Assembly (NCBI GenBank): GCA_029931975.1
Contig: JAOZQY010000006.1
Coordinates: forward strand, 47,865 to 111,864
Length of the DNA stretch: 64,000 bases
From: Bacteroidales bacterium
GTDB lineage: Bacteria; Bacteroidota; Bacteroidia; Bacteroidales; GCA-2748055
Reading direction: 5' to 3'
Shown: positions 49,796 through 60,692 of the stretch, in pieces
How the letters are laid out: each line of letters starts with the position of its first letter
Numbering within the stretch: the first letter of the stretch is position 1
Notes under the pieces: generated by a model
Databases searched by the model: none
What the model was told of the DNA's origin: nothing
The model's input: only the letters and a program-made list of their open reading frames with translations
Made by a program: the position numbers and the translations under genes

Positions 49796-52700
49796 ATGAA
49801 AAACAAGCTTTTGCGAACAACGATAATGATGTTCCTGATCCTGGCATACAATATTGTGAATCCGGAAGCTCAGGAGAGCCAGTTGGTTCTGGAACCGGCT
49901 GTTCGCTGCGATCCCCCTTTTCTGGAGCATGGTCAGGCCTGGGCCGATTCAATAATGGAGACTCTGTCATTGGAGGATCGGATTGCCCAGATGATCATGG
50001 TTTACGGCTACTCCAACATGGGCTCAGCCCATGAGAAAGCGGTGCTGAAGCAGGTGAAGAAGCAAAGGGTGGGAGGAATTCTCTTTTTTCAGGGTGAGCC
50101 CCTGGAGCAGGCCAGACTTACCAATATCTATCAGGAAGCAGCTGCAATCCCTCTATTGGTGGCTATTGATGGAGAGAACGGACTGGGCATGAGGCTTAAA
50201 GAGACCATGACTTACCCGGCCACCATGATATTGGGAGGTATCACCGATAACAGTCTCATTTACAAACTGGCTGCAGATATGGCTGCCCAGTTCAAACGTC
50301 TGGGCGTACATATGAACCTTGCACCTGTGGCCGATATCAATAACAATCCTTCCAACCCGGTAATCGGGACCCGCTCCTTCGGGGAGCAAAGAGGGAATGT
50401 GACTGCCAAGGTGGTGGCCATGATGGAGGGAATGCAGGACAATGGTGTGCTGGTGGCAGCCAAACATTTTCCGGGTCATGGCGATACAGATATGGATTCG
50501 CACAGAGCTTTACCAGTAATTCCACACGACAGAAGAAGACTCGATTCGCTGGAACTTTTTCCTTTCCGTGAAGCTGTATACCGCGGACTCACAGGGGTGA
50601 TGGTGGCCCACCTTCGTGTTCCTGTGCTGGATGCCAGAAAGAACCGTGCTACCACACTGTCCCGTCCAACCATTACCGGATTGCTGAAGGAGGAGATGGG
50701 ATTTAAAGGATTGATTATTACCGATGCACTGAATATGAAAGGCCTGAGTAGCTATTTCGAGCCTGGTGTAATAGAGGTGGAGGCAGTTCGTGCCGGGAAC
50801 GATGTCCTGCTCATGCCGGCCAATGTGGAGAAAGCAATTTCAGCCATTAAGAAGGCGGTCAGGCAGGGTGATATTTCCGAAGAGGAGGTCAACTCGAGCT
50901 GTCGGAAGATCCTGCAGGCCAAGTATTGGACCGGAGCATATCTCAGGGAAGCCATCCGGACCGATTCGCTTCTGGACGATCTGAATCAGCCCGCTTACCA
51001 TGCCCGCTACAGGGAGCTGGTGGAACACTCGCTGATCCTGGCTAAGAACAGGGAAGGGATTGTTCCCATTAAAGATCTTGAAAAGACCAGGCTGGCCACG
51101 GTGACTATCAGTAAGGATGGGAACTATAATCCCATACATACCAGCGACCTTTACATAGAAGGCGATCACTTTACCCTGGCTTCGGATGCGGATCAAATGA
51201 CACAGTCGGCACTACTCCAAAAACTGACCACTTACAACACCTTGATTGTTAGCATACTGAACACCAGCAGCAGGGCCTCAAGAAGATATGGAATCAGCGA
51301 TGAAACACTTCGTTTCCTTGCACAGCTTGATCCTTCGGTCCGACTGATAGTGAATGTGGCAGGAGTACCTTATGCACTGGGGCGCCTGAGCGAACTCGAT
51401 CATCTTGATGCTGTGATTCTTTCGCACCGGGACGAAGTTCTTTACCAGGAACTGGCCCTTCAGGCCATTTTTGGAGGAGGATCTTTCTCTGGCAGAATGC
51501 CGGTCACAGCAGGTGCTTTTGTGGCAGCCGGGGAGGGTGTGGCCACGGGCCCTGCTATCAGGCTTGGATATGCTTCCCCCCTGGATGTGGGGCTTCACCC
51601 CGATACCCTTCAGCTTATGGATGAGATCATCAGCCATGCCCTGAAGGAAAAAGCCATGCCGGGATGCCAGGTACTGGTGGCCCGGAAAGGGAAAGTGGTC
51701 TGGCACAAGGCCTACGGCTACCATAGCTACCAGAAGAAACGAGCTACTGAAAAGGGGGATATTTACGACCTGGCTTCTATTACCAAGATGGCTTCCATCA
51801 CCACAGCTCTGATGCGACTGCGCGATCTTGGTTTTTTTCATGAAGATTCCCTCATGGGCGCCTTTGAGCCCATTCCGCCGGAGAGTAATAAGGCCGACCT
51901 GCTGGTGGCCGATGTGCTGGCCCACCAATCGGGTCTGATCCCCTGGATCCCCTTTTACTATGAGACTCTGGAGCCCCTGGATAGCTCACAGGTCCTGGTT
52001 AGCTCAAGTTTTAGCCGTAGCAATCCTTTGAAGATAGGGGAAGGGGCTTATTTTAACCGGCATGTGAAGTATGTGGACTCTGTCTACCAAAAGTTCTATT
52101 CTCCCGAATATCCCCTGGAGGTGGCCGATGATCTTTACATGAGGGCGGACCTGAAAGATACGCTGTATAAGCGCATTTACGATTCGGAGCTTCTCTCCCG
52201 GGAATATCGCTACAGCGGACTGGGATTCTTTATGTTCCAGCAGATTATTGAAAATATCACCGATACCCTGCTCTATCCCTATGTATGGCACAATTTCTAC
52301 AATCCCCTGGGAGCCCAAACCCTGGGTTATAAACCACTGAGCCGTTTTCCCAGGGAGCGTATAGTCCCCACTGAAAACGACATGTTCTTCAGACGCCAGC
52401 TTTTGCAGGGACATGTGCATGATATGTCTGCGGCCCAACTGGGTGGTGTGTCGGGTAACGCCGGATTGTTCGGAAATGCCAACGACCTGGCCAAGTTGAT
52501 GCAGATGTTTTTAAACGGTGGATCCTACGGAGATCGCAGATATATAAACGCGTCCACCCTGAAGCTTTACACCTCCTGTTACAATTGTGAGGAGAAGAAC
52601 CACAGGGGACTCGGATTTAATAAGCCGGTATTCTGGGAAGAGGATGCAGGTCCGGCCTGTAACTCTGCCTCACCACTTAGTTTCGGACATTCCGGATTTA

Positions 52701-52852
52701 CGGGAACCCTGGCCTGGGCCGACCCGGAATACGATTTACTATTTATCTTCCTTTCCAACCGGGTTCATCCGGATATGGGAAATAGCCTGCAGATTGATAT
52801 GAATGTTCGCACCGACGTGCAGCAGGTGGTCTACAATGCCCTTATGGAATAG
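49796..52852 (+). CDS. GH3 (NagZ-like)-serine hydrolase (beta-lactamase-like) fusion
   Basis: N-terminal GH3: [41 protein letters not shown]-terminal: [17 protein letters not shown] (SxxK), [14 protein letters not shown] (YxN-like), FGHSGFTG (HSG). Confidence 0.92.
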   Translation: MKNKLLRTTIMMFLILAYNIVNPEAQESQLVLEPAVRCDPPFLEHGQAWADSIMETLSLEDRIAQMIMVYGYSNMGSAHEKAVLKQVKKQRVGGILFFQGEPLEQARLTNIYQEAAAIPLLVAIDGENGLGMRLKETMTYPATMILGGITDNSLIYKLAADMAAQFKRLGVHMNLAPVADINNNPSNPVIGTRSFGEQRGNVTAKVVAMMEGMQDNGVLVAAKHFPGHGDTDMDSHRALPVIPHDRRRLDSLELFPFREAVYRGLTGVMVAHLRVPVLDARKNRATTLSRPTITGLLKEEMGFKGLIITDALNMKGLSSYFEPGVIEVEAVRAGNDVLLMPANVEKAISAIKKAVRQGDISEEEVNSSCRKILQAKYWTGAYLREAIRTDSLLDDLNQPAYHARYRELVEHSLILAKNREGIVPIKDLEKTRLATVTISKDGNYNPIHTSDLYIEGDHFTLASDADQMTQSALLQKLTTYNTLIVSILNTSSRASRRYGISDETLRFLAQLDPSVRLIVNVAGVPYALGRLSELDHLDAVILSHRDEVLYQELALQAIFGGGSFSGRMPVTAGAFVAAGEGVATGPAIRLGYASPLDVGLHPDTLQLMDEIISHALKEKAMPGCQVLVARKGKVVWHKAYGYHSYQKKRATEKGDIYDLASITKMASITTALMRLRDLGFFHEDSLMGAFEPIPPESNKADLLVADVLAHQSGLIPWIPFYYETLEPLDSSQVLVSSSFSRSNPLKIGEGAYFNRHVKYVDSVYQKFYSPEYPLEVADDLYMRADLKDTLYKRIYDSELLSREYRYSGLGFFMFQQIIENITDTLLYPYVWHNFYNPLGAQTLGYKPLSRFPRERIVPTENDMFFRRQLLQGHVHDMSAAQLGGVSGNAGLFGNANDLAKLMQMFLNGGSYGDRRYINASTLKLYTSCYNCEEKNHRGLGFNKPVFWEEDAGPACNSASPLSFGHSGFTGTLAWADPEYDLLFIFLSNRVHPDMGNSLQIDMNVRTDVQQVVYNALME

Positions 52853-52959
52853 ATGCTCCATAACAGTTGTCAATTGTTTCCATGTTTGATAATTATCATG
52901 ATTTCAACAATCGGGATCACCTACTTTTGAGTAATTTCAACAGATACTTCAAATATATT

Positions 52960-53364
52960 ATGAAACCAACACATATTGAACACATCGGCATTGCTGTATC
53001 CAGCCTGGAAGAAGCGATTCCATATTATGAGAAAGTGCTTGGACTCGAGTGCTATGCCATCGAAGAGGTGGCCGACCAGAAGGTAAAAACTGCCTTCTTT
53101 CGCGTGGGTGATACCAAGATTGAGCTGCTGGAGAGCACCGATCCGGAGGGTCCCATTGGAAAATTCATCGAAAAGAAGGGGCCGGGGGTCCATCACCTTG
53201 CATTTGCCATGGAGAATGTGGGCGAATCTTTGAATCATGCAGCCAGGCAGGGAGTCAGGCTGATCGATGAGCAGCCCCGAAAGGGTGCCGAAGGCCTGAA
53301 GATCGGTTTCCTGCATCCCAAATCCACCCAGGGTGTGTTAACTGAATTCTGTGGTCATGAGTAG
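52960..53364 (+). CDS. mce: Methylmalonyl-CoA epimerase
   Basis: [68 protein letters not shown]. Confidence 0.93.
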   Translation: MKPTHIEHIGIAVSSLEEAIPYYEKVLGLECYAIEEVADQKVKTAFFRVGDTKIELLESTDPEGPIGKFIEKKGPGVHHLAFAMENVGESLNHAARQGVRLIDEQPRKGAEGLKIGFLHPKSTQGVLTEFCGHE

Positions 53365-54916
53365 CAGGGACAAGATTAAGAAGCTGATTGAGCTGCGTGA
53401 AGCCGCCCGGAAGGGTGGTGGTGAAAAGCGGATCGGGGTACAGCACGACAAAGGGAAACATACGGCCCGCGAGCGGATCAGGATCCTGCTTGATGAGGGC
53501 AGTTTCGAGGAGTATGATATGTTTGTGACCCACCGCAGTCATGACTTTGGACTGGAGTCTCAGCAGTATCTGGGTGACGGAGTTGTTACCGGGCATGGGA
53601 CCATCGACGGACGTGTGGTCTATGTTTATGCCCAGGATTTTACGGTATTTGGCGGATCTCTTTCGGAAACTCATGCGGCCAAGATTTGTAAGATAATGGA
53701 CCAGGCCATGAAGGTGGGGGCCCCGGTGATCGGGATCAACGACAGTGGCGGTGCCAGGATCCAGGAGGGGGTCAGGAGCCTGGCTGGATATGCAGAGATC
53801 TTTGAACGCAACATCCTTGCATCGGGTGTGATTCCCCAGATTTCGGCCATTTTTGGTCCGTGTGCAGGCGGAGCCGTTTACTCCCCGGCACTGACCGATT
53901 TTATTTTAATGAGCGACCAGACCTCCTATATGTTTGTGACTGGTCCACGTGTGACCAAAACAGTGACGGGCGAGACCATCTCCACCGAAGCACTGGGCGG
54001 GGCACAGATGCATGCCAGCCGTTCCGGGGTTGCCCATATGGTGGCTGAAGATGAGGAAGAGGGCCTGCTGATGATTCGGAAATTGCTTTGTTACATGCCC
54101 CAGAACAACCTGGAGGATCCTCATGTTACCGAGTGTAACGATCCCATCGACCGTCTGGATGATGCCCTGAATGAGATTATTCCGGATAAGGCCAATGAAG
54201 CCTACGATATTAAGGATGTGATCTTTACCCTGGTAGACAGGCAGGAGTTTTTTGAAATCCACAGGCAGTATGCCATGAATATTGTGGTGGGCTTTGCCAA
54301 ATTCAATGGCATGCCGGTGGGTATTGTGGCCAATCAACCCAAGCATATGGCCGGGGTTCTTGATATCAACGCTTCCCGAAAAGCGGCAAGGTTTGTCCGT
54401 TTTTGCGATTGCTTTAATATTCCCATTGTGACCCTGGTGGATGTGCCCGGATTTCTGCCGGGTAGTGCCCAGGAACACGGGGCAATCATTCTCCACGGAG
54501 CCAAGCTAATGTTTGCCTATGGTGAGGCTACCGTTCCTAAAGTCACCATTACCCTTCGTAAATCATACGGTGGGGCACACGATGTGATGAGTTCCAAGCA
54601 GCTACGAGGTGATATCAACTATGCATGGCCCACCGCCGAGATTGCGGTTATGGGTCCCAAGGGAGCCATTGAGATCCTGGAGGGAAAGACCCTGAAGAGT
54701 ATTGAGGAGCGGGAAGAGGCACAGCGCTTCATCCAGGAGAAGGAGCAGGAGTACAGGGATATGTTTGCCAATCCCTATGAGGCAGCCAGGTACGGTTATA
54801 TTGATGATGTAATCGAACCGCGAAATACACGCTTCCGCATTATCAGGGGACTTCAGACACTGGCGTCCAAGAAGGAGGTGAATCCACCCAGGAAACACAC
54901 AAACATACCGCTCTGA
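53357..54916 (+). CDS. mmdA: Acyl-CoA carboxylase/methylmalonyl-CoA decarboxylase carboxyltransferase subunit
   Basis: [85 protein letters not shown]. Confidence 0.93.
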   Translation: MSSRDKIKKLIELREAARKGGGEKRIGVQHDKGKHTARERIRILLDEGSFEEYDMFVTHRSHDFGLESQQYLGDGVVTGHGTIDGRVVYVYAQDFTVFGGSLSETHAAKICKIMDQAMKVGAPVIGINDSGGARIQEGVRSLAGYAEIFERNILASGVIPQISAIFGPCAGGAVYSPALTDFILMSDQTSYMFVTGPRVTKTVTGETISTEALGGAQMHASRSGVAHMVAEDEEEGLLMIRKLLCYMPQNNLEDPHVTECNDPIDRLDDALNEIIPDKANEAYDIKDVIFTLVDRQEFFEIHRQYAMNIVVGFAKFNGMPVGIVANQPKHMAGVLDINASRKAARFVRFCDCFNIPIVTLVDVPGFLPGSAQEHGAIILHGAKLMFAYGEATVPKVTITLRKSYGGAHDVMSSKQLRGDINYAWPTAEIAVMGPKGAIEILEGKTLKSIEEREEAQRFIQEKEQEYRDMFANPYEAARYGYIDDVIEPRNTRFRIIRGLQTLASKKEVNPPRKHTNIPL

Positions 54917-55281
54917 TGGCATCCCTGATTATTTTTTTAAAAAGCAATGTCACCCTGGAATCACTGGTGATTGCTGCAGCCGGATACCTGATTGTATTTA
55001 CTGCACTGGTACTCTTATTCTGGTTCTTCAGCATGGTTCCGAAGCTGATTGCCTTGGGAAAGGTGAAGAAGCGAGTCCGGGAGGGAAAACCACCTGTGCT
55101 TGTGGAAAGAGAAGCTATTTCGGGCGAGGCTACAGCAGCTATTGCCTTGGCACTGCATCTCTACCTGGATGAGATCCATGATAAAGAGAGCGGGGTGCTG
55201 ACCATCAAGCGGATATCCAAGACCTATTCACCCTGGAGTTCCAAAATATATGCCGTCAGAAATCAATTTAACCGCTTGTAA
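54916..55281 (+). CDS. OadG-family Na+-pump decarboxylase gamma/delta subunit
   Basis: 121 aa; single TM near the N-terminus (FTALVLLFWFFSMV), ATAAIALALHLYLDEIHDKESGVLTIKRISKTYSPWSSKIYAVRN. Confidence 0.8.
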   Translation: MASLIIFLKSNVTLESLVIAAAGYLIVFTALVLLFWFFSMVPKLIALGKVKKRVREGKPPVLVEREAISGEATAAIALALHLYLDEIHDKESGVLTIKRISKTYSPWSSKIYAVRNQFNRL

Positions 55282-55292
55282 ATGAAGCAACA

Positions 55293-55715
55293 ATGAAGAA
55301 GTTTAAATTTACCATAAACGGAAACGACTATGCAGTGGATGTGCACGGGATCGAGGAGAATCTGGCGCACCTGGAGGTGAACGGAACTCCGTATAATGTG
55401 GAGTTGCACCGGCAGATAAAGATCTCCAAAACTCCCACCATTGTTCGCCCGGCCATTAAAGAACAGGTCAAGCCGGACATTCAGAAGCGGGAGGGAGGAT
55501 CGTCTCATCCAGTCCTGGCTCCACTCCCGGGTTCCATAACAAAACTGGAAGTTGGAAAGGGAGACATTGTAGTGAAGGGTCAAGTGCTTCTGGTTATGGA
55601 GGCCATGAAGATGGAGAACCAGGTACTGGCTGACCGGGCAGGTGTGGTGGAGAACATCAGGGTGCAGCAGGGCGATGCGGTGCTACAGGGAGATATAATT
55701 CTGGAAATTGTCTGA
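55293..55715 (+). CDS. Biotin carboxyl carrier subunit
   Basis: VLAPLPGSITKLEVGKGDIVVKGQVLLVMEAMKMENQVLADRAGVV (MKM biotinylation motif). Confidence 0.93.
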   Translation: MKKFKFTINGNDYAVDVHGIEENLAHLEVNGTPYNVELHRQIKISKTPTIVRPAIKEQVKPDIQKREGGSSHPVLAPLPGSITKLEVGKGDIVVKGQVLLVMEAMKMENQVLADRAGVVENIRVQQGDAVLQGDIILEIV

Positions 55716-55735
55716 TTTGAAAGGTCTGAAATAAA

Positions 55736-57121
55736 ATGAAAAGAGCGTTAACCCTTACAGGTGTTTTCCTGATAATTGTACTGGCCAGGTGGGTGGCATT
55801 CCCCGAAAGGGCTACAGGTTCATCCATGGAGCTGTATACCACTACCGAACAGCTAATGTCCGACCAGGGTGATGTGCAGAATGATATGGAACAGGATAGT
55901 TCCAAAGAGAGTGTGCTGGAGCTGGCGGAGAAGGGGATTCGTAAATTTATCAAGTTTTCTGGTTTCAGAAATGCCACTCCGGGTCACCTGATCATGATCG
56001 CCGTTGGACTCTTCTTCATCTTCCTTGCGATCAAATACGACTATGAACCCCTGCTGCTGATCCCAATAGGCATTGGTATCATGTTTGGGAACATCCCCTT
56101 CTTTCAGGAAGAGGGATTTAATATGCAGGTAGGCATCTACCAAGAGGGAAGTGTATTGAACTACCTCTATTTTGGTGTATTAAAGGGGATATACCCACCG
56201 CTTATCTTCCTTGGTATCGGGGCCATGACCGATTTTTCATCCCTGATAAGCAAACCAAAACTTATGCTACTTGGAGCAGCGGCACAGGTTGGAATTTTTC
56301 TTACCTTCCTGGGAGCACTTGCTCTTGGCTTCCAGCCCCAGGAGGCTGGAGCCATCGGCATCATAGGCGGAGCTGACGGGCCAACGGCCATCTTTCTCTC
56401 ATCCAGGCTGGCCAACGGGGTGAACATCATCGGCCATGCGGCCGACGGAGCTCCCATCGTTGCAAAAAACCTGATCGGTCCCATTGCTATTGCGGCCTAC
56501 TCATACATGGCCCTGGTTCCGGTGATTCAGCCACCCATTATGCGCCTACTGACCACCCGTGAGGAGAGACTGATACGCATGAAGCCTCCAAGGGCCGTTT
56601 CCAAACTGGAGAAGATTCTATTCCCGCTCATTGGCTTGCTGGTGACCGCCTTTATTTCGCCCAACTCACTGCCCCTGCTGGGGATGCTTTTCTTTGGCAA
56701 CCTGCTGAAGGAATCGGGGGTAACCAAGCGATTGGCCGACACGGCACGAAACAGTCTGATCGATATCGTAACCATTATGCTTGGCCTTACCGTGGGTGCT
56801 TCTACACAGGCGGATCGCTTCCTGACCACCGATTCGCTGGTGATTTTTGGACTGGGTGCCGTTTCCTTTATGGTGGCCACCGCAGGGGGAATCATTTTTG
56901 CCAAGGTCATGAACCTATTCACCAAAGAGGAGAACAAACTAAACCCATTGATTGGCGCCGCAGGTGTTTCAGCTGTACCTGATAGTGCAAGGGTGGTACA
57001 AAATGTGGGCCTGAAGGAGGATCCCACCAATCACCTGCTTATGCATGCCATGGCCCCAAACGTGGCCGGTGTGATCGGTTCGGCTGTGGCAGCCGGAATT
57101 TTGCTGAGTTTTTTATTGTAG
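55736..57121 (+). CDS. Na+-translocating decarboxylase beta subunit (OadB/MmdB)
   Basis: 461 aa; GAIGIIGGADGPTAIFLSSRLA, GAAGVSAVPDSARVVQ, many TM segments. Confidence 0.93.
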   Translation: MKRALTLTGVFLIIVLARWVAFPERATGSSMELYTTTEQLMSDQGDVQNDMEQDSSKESVLELAEKGIRKFIKFSGFRNATPGHLIMIAVGLFFIFLAIKYDYEPLLLIPIGIGIMFGNIPFFQEEGFNMQVGIYQEGSVLNYLYFGVLKGIYPPLIFLGIGAMTDFSSLISKPKLMLLGAAAQVGIFLTFLGALALGFQPQEAGAIGIIGGADGPTAIFLSSRLANGVNIIGHAADGAPIVAKNLIGPIAIAAYSYMALVPVIQPPIMRLLTTREERLIRMKPPRAVSKLEKILFPLIGLLVTAFISPNSLPLLGMLFFGNLLKESGVTKRLADTARNSLIDIVTIMLGLTVGASTQADRFLTTDSLVIFGLGAVSFMVATAGGIIFAKVMNLFTKEENKLNPLIGAAGVSAVPDSARVVQNVGLKEDPTNHLLMHAMAPNVAGVIGSAVAAGILLSFLL

Positions 57122-57144
57122 ATTGTATTTATAAATAGTAGAAT

Positions 57145-58329
57145 ATGAAAGAGACAGCAATCACAGGTAACCTGGGCGACCGGATCCGGTCCGATTGCCA
57201 GGTGAAGCTACATATCACGGATAAGGGAGGTATCACCATTACCCTGAAAAGCAAGGTGGATCGCATGTTTGGAGCTCAGATCAGGCAACAGGCACAGGAA
57301 GTGCTTGAAGCGCTGGGGGTCTCGCATGCCCAACTGGAGATTGATGATGCCGGGGCATTGCCCTTTGTGATCGGTGCCAGGATCGAAGCTGCAGTGAAGC
57401 AACTTGGGGCAAGCGACAAGAGTTGGATACCCCCGGTGATTGAGCAGAACCGCTATGAGACAACCAGGGATCGATTCCGCTTCTCCAGGTTGTATCTTCC
57501 CGGAAATTCTCCAAGCATGATGCTTAATGCGGGGATACATCAACCCGATGGAATCATCCTGGATCTGGAAGATTCGGTGGCACCCCCTAAGAAAGCCGAG
57601 GCCCGGCTCCTGGTCCGCAATGCCCTCTGCCAGGTCGATTTTTATGGTGCCGAGCACATGGTTCGTATCAACCAGCTTCCGGCTGGACTGGAGGATCTGG
57701 ATGAGGTGGTTCCTCACCATGTGCATCTGGTTCTGCTTCCCAAATGTGAACACGGATCTCAGGTGAAAGAGGTGGCAGAGCGCATCCGGACCATTCTGAA
57801 GGCGCATAAACAGCTACGGCGGGTCTACCTTATGCCCATTATTGAGAGCTGCCTGGGTGTGGAAAACGCTTTTGAGATTGCCGCAGCTGACCCCTCTGTG
57901 GTTGCTATGGCCATTGGTCTGGAGGACTATACGGCCGACCTGGGTGTGAGGCGAACAGAGCGTGGAGAAGAGTCGCTCTATGCACGAACCCGACTTGTTA
58001 ATGCCTGCAAGGCAGCTGGTATACAACCCATCGATTCGGTCTACTCGGATGTGGCCAATATGGATGGACTGAGAAAGAATGTGGAGACCTCACGTGCCCT
58101 GGGATTTGAAGGGATGGGGTGCATCCATCCCCGGCAGGTAGCTGTGATCCAGGAGGCCTTTACTCCCACAAGGGAGGAGATAGAGAAAGCCACCAGGATC
58201 GTGGAGGCCTTTGAAGAGGCCGAGGCCCGTGGGTCGGGGGTAGTGGCCCTGGGAAGTAAAATGATTGATCCTCCTGTGGTTAAGCGCGCTCAGAAGACCC
58301 TGGATCTGGCCTTAAAATTAAAATCCTAA
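57145..58329 (+). CDS. CitD-CitE fusion (citrate lyase ACP + citryl-ACP lyase-type beta subunit)
   Basis: Residues ~16-90 resemble CitD (VKLHITDKGGITITLKSKVDRMFGAQIRQQAQEVLEALGVSHAQLEIDDAGALPFVIGARIEAAVKQL). Rest is CitE (FSRLYLPGNSPSMMLNAGIHQPDGIILDLEDSVAPPKKAEAR, AIGLEDYTADLGVRRTERGEESLYARTRLVNACKAAGIQPIDSVYSDV). Confidence 0.85.
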   Translation: MKETAITGNLGDRIRSDCQVKLHITDKGGITITLKSKVDRMFGAQIRQQAQEVLEALGVSHAQLEIDDAGALPFVIGARIEAAVKQLGASDKSWIPPVIEQNRYETTRDRFRFSRLYLPGNSPSMMLNAGIHQPDGIILDLEDSVAPPKKAEARLLVRNALCQVDFYGAEHMVRINQLPAGLEDLDEVVPHHVHLVLLPKCEHGSQVKEVAERIRTILKAHKQLRRVYLMPIIESCLGVENAFEIAAADPSVVAMAIGLEDYTADLGVRRTERGEESLYARTRLVNACKAAGIQPIDSVYSDVANMDGLRKNVETSRALGFEGMGCIHPRQVAVIQEAFTPTREEIEKATRIVEAFEEAEARGSGVVALGSKMIDPPVVKRAQKTLDLALKLKS

Positions 58330-58340
58330 GGACTATTACC

Positions 58341-59897
58341 ATGAAAACCATAAGCAATGCCGCCGGACGAGAAGTGGTAAATGAGATAAACGGAGAAAAA
58401 GTCATCCCTTACAAGGGAGTTGGAAAGTATAGCCCTGAAGGAAAGAAACACGCCCCCTCCATTCCCTCTTGCGTGGATTACCCTTCAGATGGTAACAAGG
58501 TAGTTAAGGATTTGCGTAGCGCCCTCGAAAAGGCCGGATTGCGGGATGGGATGACCATCTCCACCCATCACCACTTCCGCAATGGCGATTTTCTGGCCAA
58601 CCAGGTCTTTGATATTGCCAAAGAGATGGGGGTGAAAGGCCTGCGCTGGTTTCCCTCAGCATCTTTTCCCTGTCATGAACACCTGATTCAGTATCTGCAG
58701 GATGGGACCATCCAGCGCATTGAAGGGAGCATGAACGGACCCCTGGGCCGTTTTGCCTCTGAAGGGAATATGGAAGGCACGGGAGTCCTTCGTTCCCATG
58801 GCGGGAGGTACCAGGCCATCCAGGATGGTGAGGTAAAAGTGGATATTGCAGTGATCGGAGCACCTGCTGCCGATCAATTTGGGAATGCCAATGGCCTGGC
58901 GGGCGATTCGGCCTGCGGTTTGTTGGGCTTTGCCCTGGCCGATTCGGAATATGCCGACCGGGTCATCGTGGTTACCGACAACCCGGTGGACTTCCCATGC
59001 ATTCCCTGGCAGATCCAGGGCAATCATGTGGACTTTGTGGTCCACCTGGAGAAACTGGGTGATCCCTCGCAAATTATCTCCGGAACCACCCAGATTACCA
59101 AATCGCCCGACCGCCTGTTGCTGGCTGAGCTTACCGCCAAATTTTGCCAGGCTGCCGGGATCATCCGCGATGGTTTCAGTTTTCAGTCAGGCGCAGGCGG
59201 AACCTCTCTGGCCGTAGGCGAGTATTTCCGTAAGATCATGAAAGAGGAGGGGATACGGGCCCGTTTTGCCCGTGGTGGCAGCAATAAATACCTGGTTTCC
59301 ATGCTTGAGGAGGGTCTGGTGGACTATATTCTCGACGGACAAACCTTCGATCTGGAGGGAGTGCGTTCCATGGCTGAAAACCCGAGTCACGTGTGGACCA
59401 GTCCCTTTACCAGCTATAACTACCATGGAAAGGGAAATTTCGCCCAGTTCATTGATGTGGTGATCCTGGGGGCCACCGAAGTGGACCTGGAGTTCAATGC
59501 CAATGTGGTAACCCACTCCGACGGCTACCTCTTACACGGCATTGGAGGCTGGCAGAACTGTCTCTTTTCGAAAACAGTAATCCTGCCCATCCCGCTTTTC
59601 AGGGACCGGGTACCTGTTGTCAGGGACCGGGTGACTACCCTTTGCGGACCAGGTGAACTGATTGATGTGGTGGTGACCGAACGGGGCATTGCCATCAACC
59701 CAAAGCGCAGCGATCTGATCGAGCTCACCAAAAACAGCGGACTTCCTATTAAGACCATGGAGGAGTTAAAGGCCGAGGCAGACAGGATCTGTGGAACCCC
59801 TGAACCCGCAAGGGTTTCGGACAAAGTAGTGGCCGCCATCAAGTGGGTGGATGGTACGGTAATCGATGTGGTTCGGCAAGTTACTCCATTCTCCTGA
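58341..59897 (+). CDS. citF: Citrate lyase alpha-type subunit (CitF-like CoA transferase)
   Basis: 518 aa; LRSALEKAGLRDGMTISTHHHFRNGD, GSMNGPLGRFASEG, IDVVILGATEVDLEFNANVVTHSDGYLLHGIGG, IDVVVTERGIAINPKRSDL. Confidence 0.88.
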   Translation: MKTISNAAGREVVNEINGEKVIPYKGVGKYSPEGKKHAPSIPSCVDYPSDGNKVVKDLRSALEKAGLRDGMTISTHHHFRNGDFLANQVFDIAKEMGVKGLRWFPSASFPCHEHLIQYLQDGTIQRIEGSMNGPLGRFASEGNMEGTGVLRSHGGRYQAIQDGEVKVDIAVIGAPAADQFGNANGLAGDSACGLLGFALADSEYADRVIVVTDNPVDFPCIPWQIQGNHVDFVVHLEKLGDPSQIISGTTQITKSPDRLLLAELTAKFCQAAGIIRDGFSFQSGAGGTSLAVGEYFRKIMKEEGIRARFARGGSNKYLVSMLEEGLVDYILDGQTFDLEGVRSMAENPSHVWTSPFTSYNYHGKGNFAQFIDVVILGATEVDLEFNANVVTHSDGYLLHGIGGWQNCLFSKTVILPIPLFRDRVPVVRDRVTTLCGPGELIDVVVTERGIAINPKRSDLIELTKNSGLPIKTMEELKAEADRICGTPEPARVSDKVVAAIKWVDGTVIDVVRQVTPFS

Positions 59898-60558
59898 TCA
59901 GCTTCACGGGATCGGGGTAGAGAGGACTGGCTTTTGTCGCATCATCCGCCAGCCATTCGCAGGGAACAGTGAACCAGTTGGCTTCATTTTGTGCAATGGC
60001 TGGAGTATAGCCTCCGCTTACCCATAAGCCGCCTTCCACCTCCTGTAAGGCCCAGATATAATAAACCATGGGTTCCATGTTCGAAAAGGATGCTTCACCG
60101 TTGGCATTTGTCAGGGCTGTTAACATCGGTTCTGCAATGTTATCCCAGTCGGTCTGGTTGTCATAGACCCATACATCGGCACCCTCCAGGATATTCTCTG
60201 AGCTGTCAAGAATGAAGAAGGCCAAAACGGTGGGCTCATTGATGGTGATGGTCTGACTTTTGGGCTGGTTTCCCGCATCATTGGTCGCTGTGAGTTTCAC
60301 ATCATAGTTTCCCGGATCATCAAACTTATGGGTCGGATTCTCCTGGGTGGAGGTAGCCCCATCGCCGAAATCCCATTCGAAGGATGTTGCTTCGGGCGTG
60401 GTGTTATCAAACTGAATAAACTCTCCTGCTTCCGGATTATCTAAAGGAGCATACGAGAAATCGGTTTCAGGCAGTTTCTTACATGAAAATAGTGCCAGTA
60501 GTGGAACTGAAAGTAAAATATAAATGGGATTTAGTCGAAATAATCTCATGATATTCAT
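59881..60558 (-). CDS. PKD-domain lipoprotein
   Basis: Lipobox LALFSC; ATSFEWDFGDGATSTQENPTHKFDDPGNYDVKLTATNDAG; overlaps the citF 3' end by 17 bp. Confidence 0.85.
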   Translation of the reverse strand: MNIMRLFRLNPIYILLSVPLLALFSCKKLPETDFSYAPLDNPEAGEFIQFDNTTPEATSFEWDFGDGATSTQENPTHKFDDPGNYDVKLTATNDAGNQPKSQTITINEPTVLAFFILDSSENILEGADVWVYDNQTDWDNIAEPMLTALTNANGEASFSNMEPMVYYIWALQEVEGGLWVSGGYTPAIAQNEANWFTVPCEWLADDATKASPLYPDPVKLIRRME

Positions 60559-60692
60559 CTGTTTATATCTTGGGCTTGTAAAATTGAAGACTTGAATATA
60601 ACGGAAAGCTGAACAACACACAAACATAAGGGATGCAGGCAGGAGGCTTTTTTATATCTTAGGTGCAACATTTCAACTAATCCTTCGTCATT

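Noticed and set aside
59602-59633. Near-direct repeat cagggaccgggt...cagggaccgggt in citF
   Set aside because: Encodes FRDRVPVVRDRV, which fits the expected length in CitF homologs; not evidence of a duplication.
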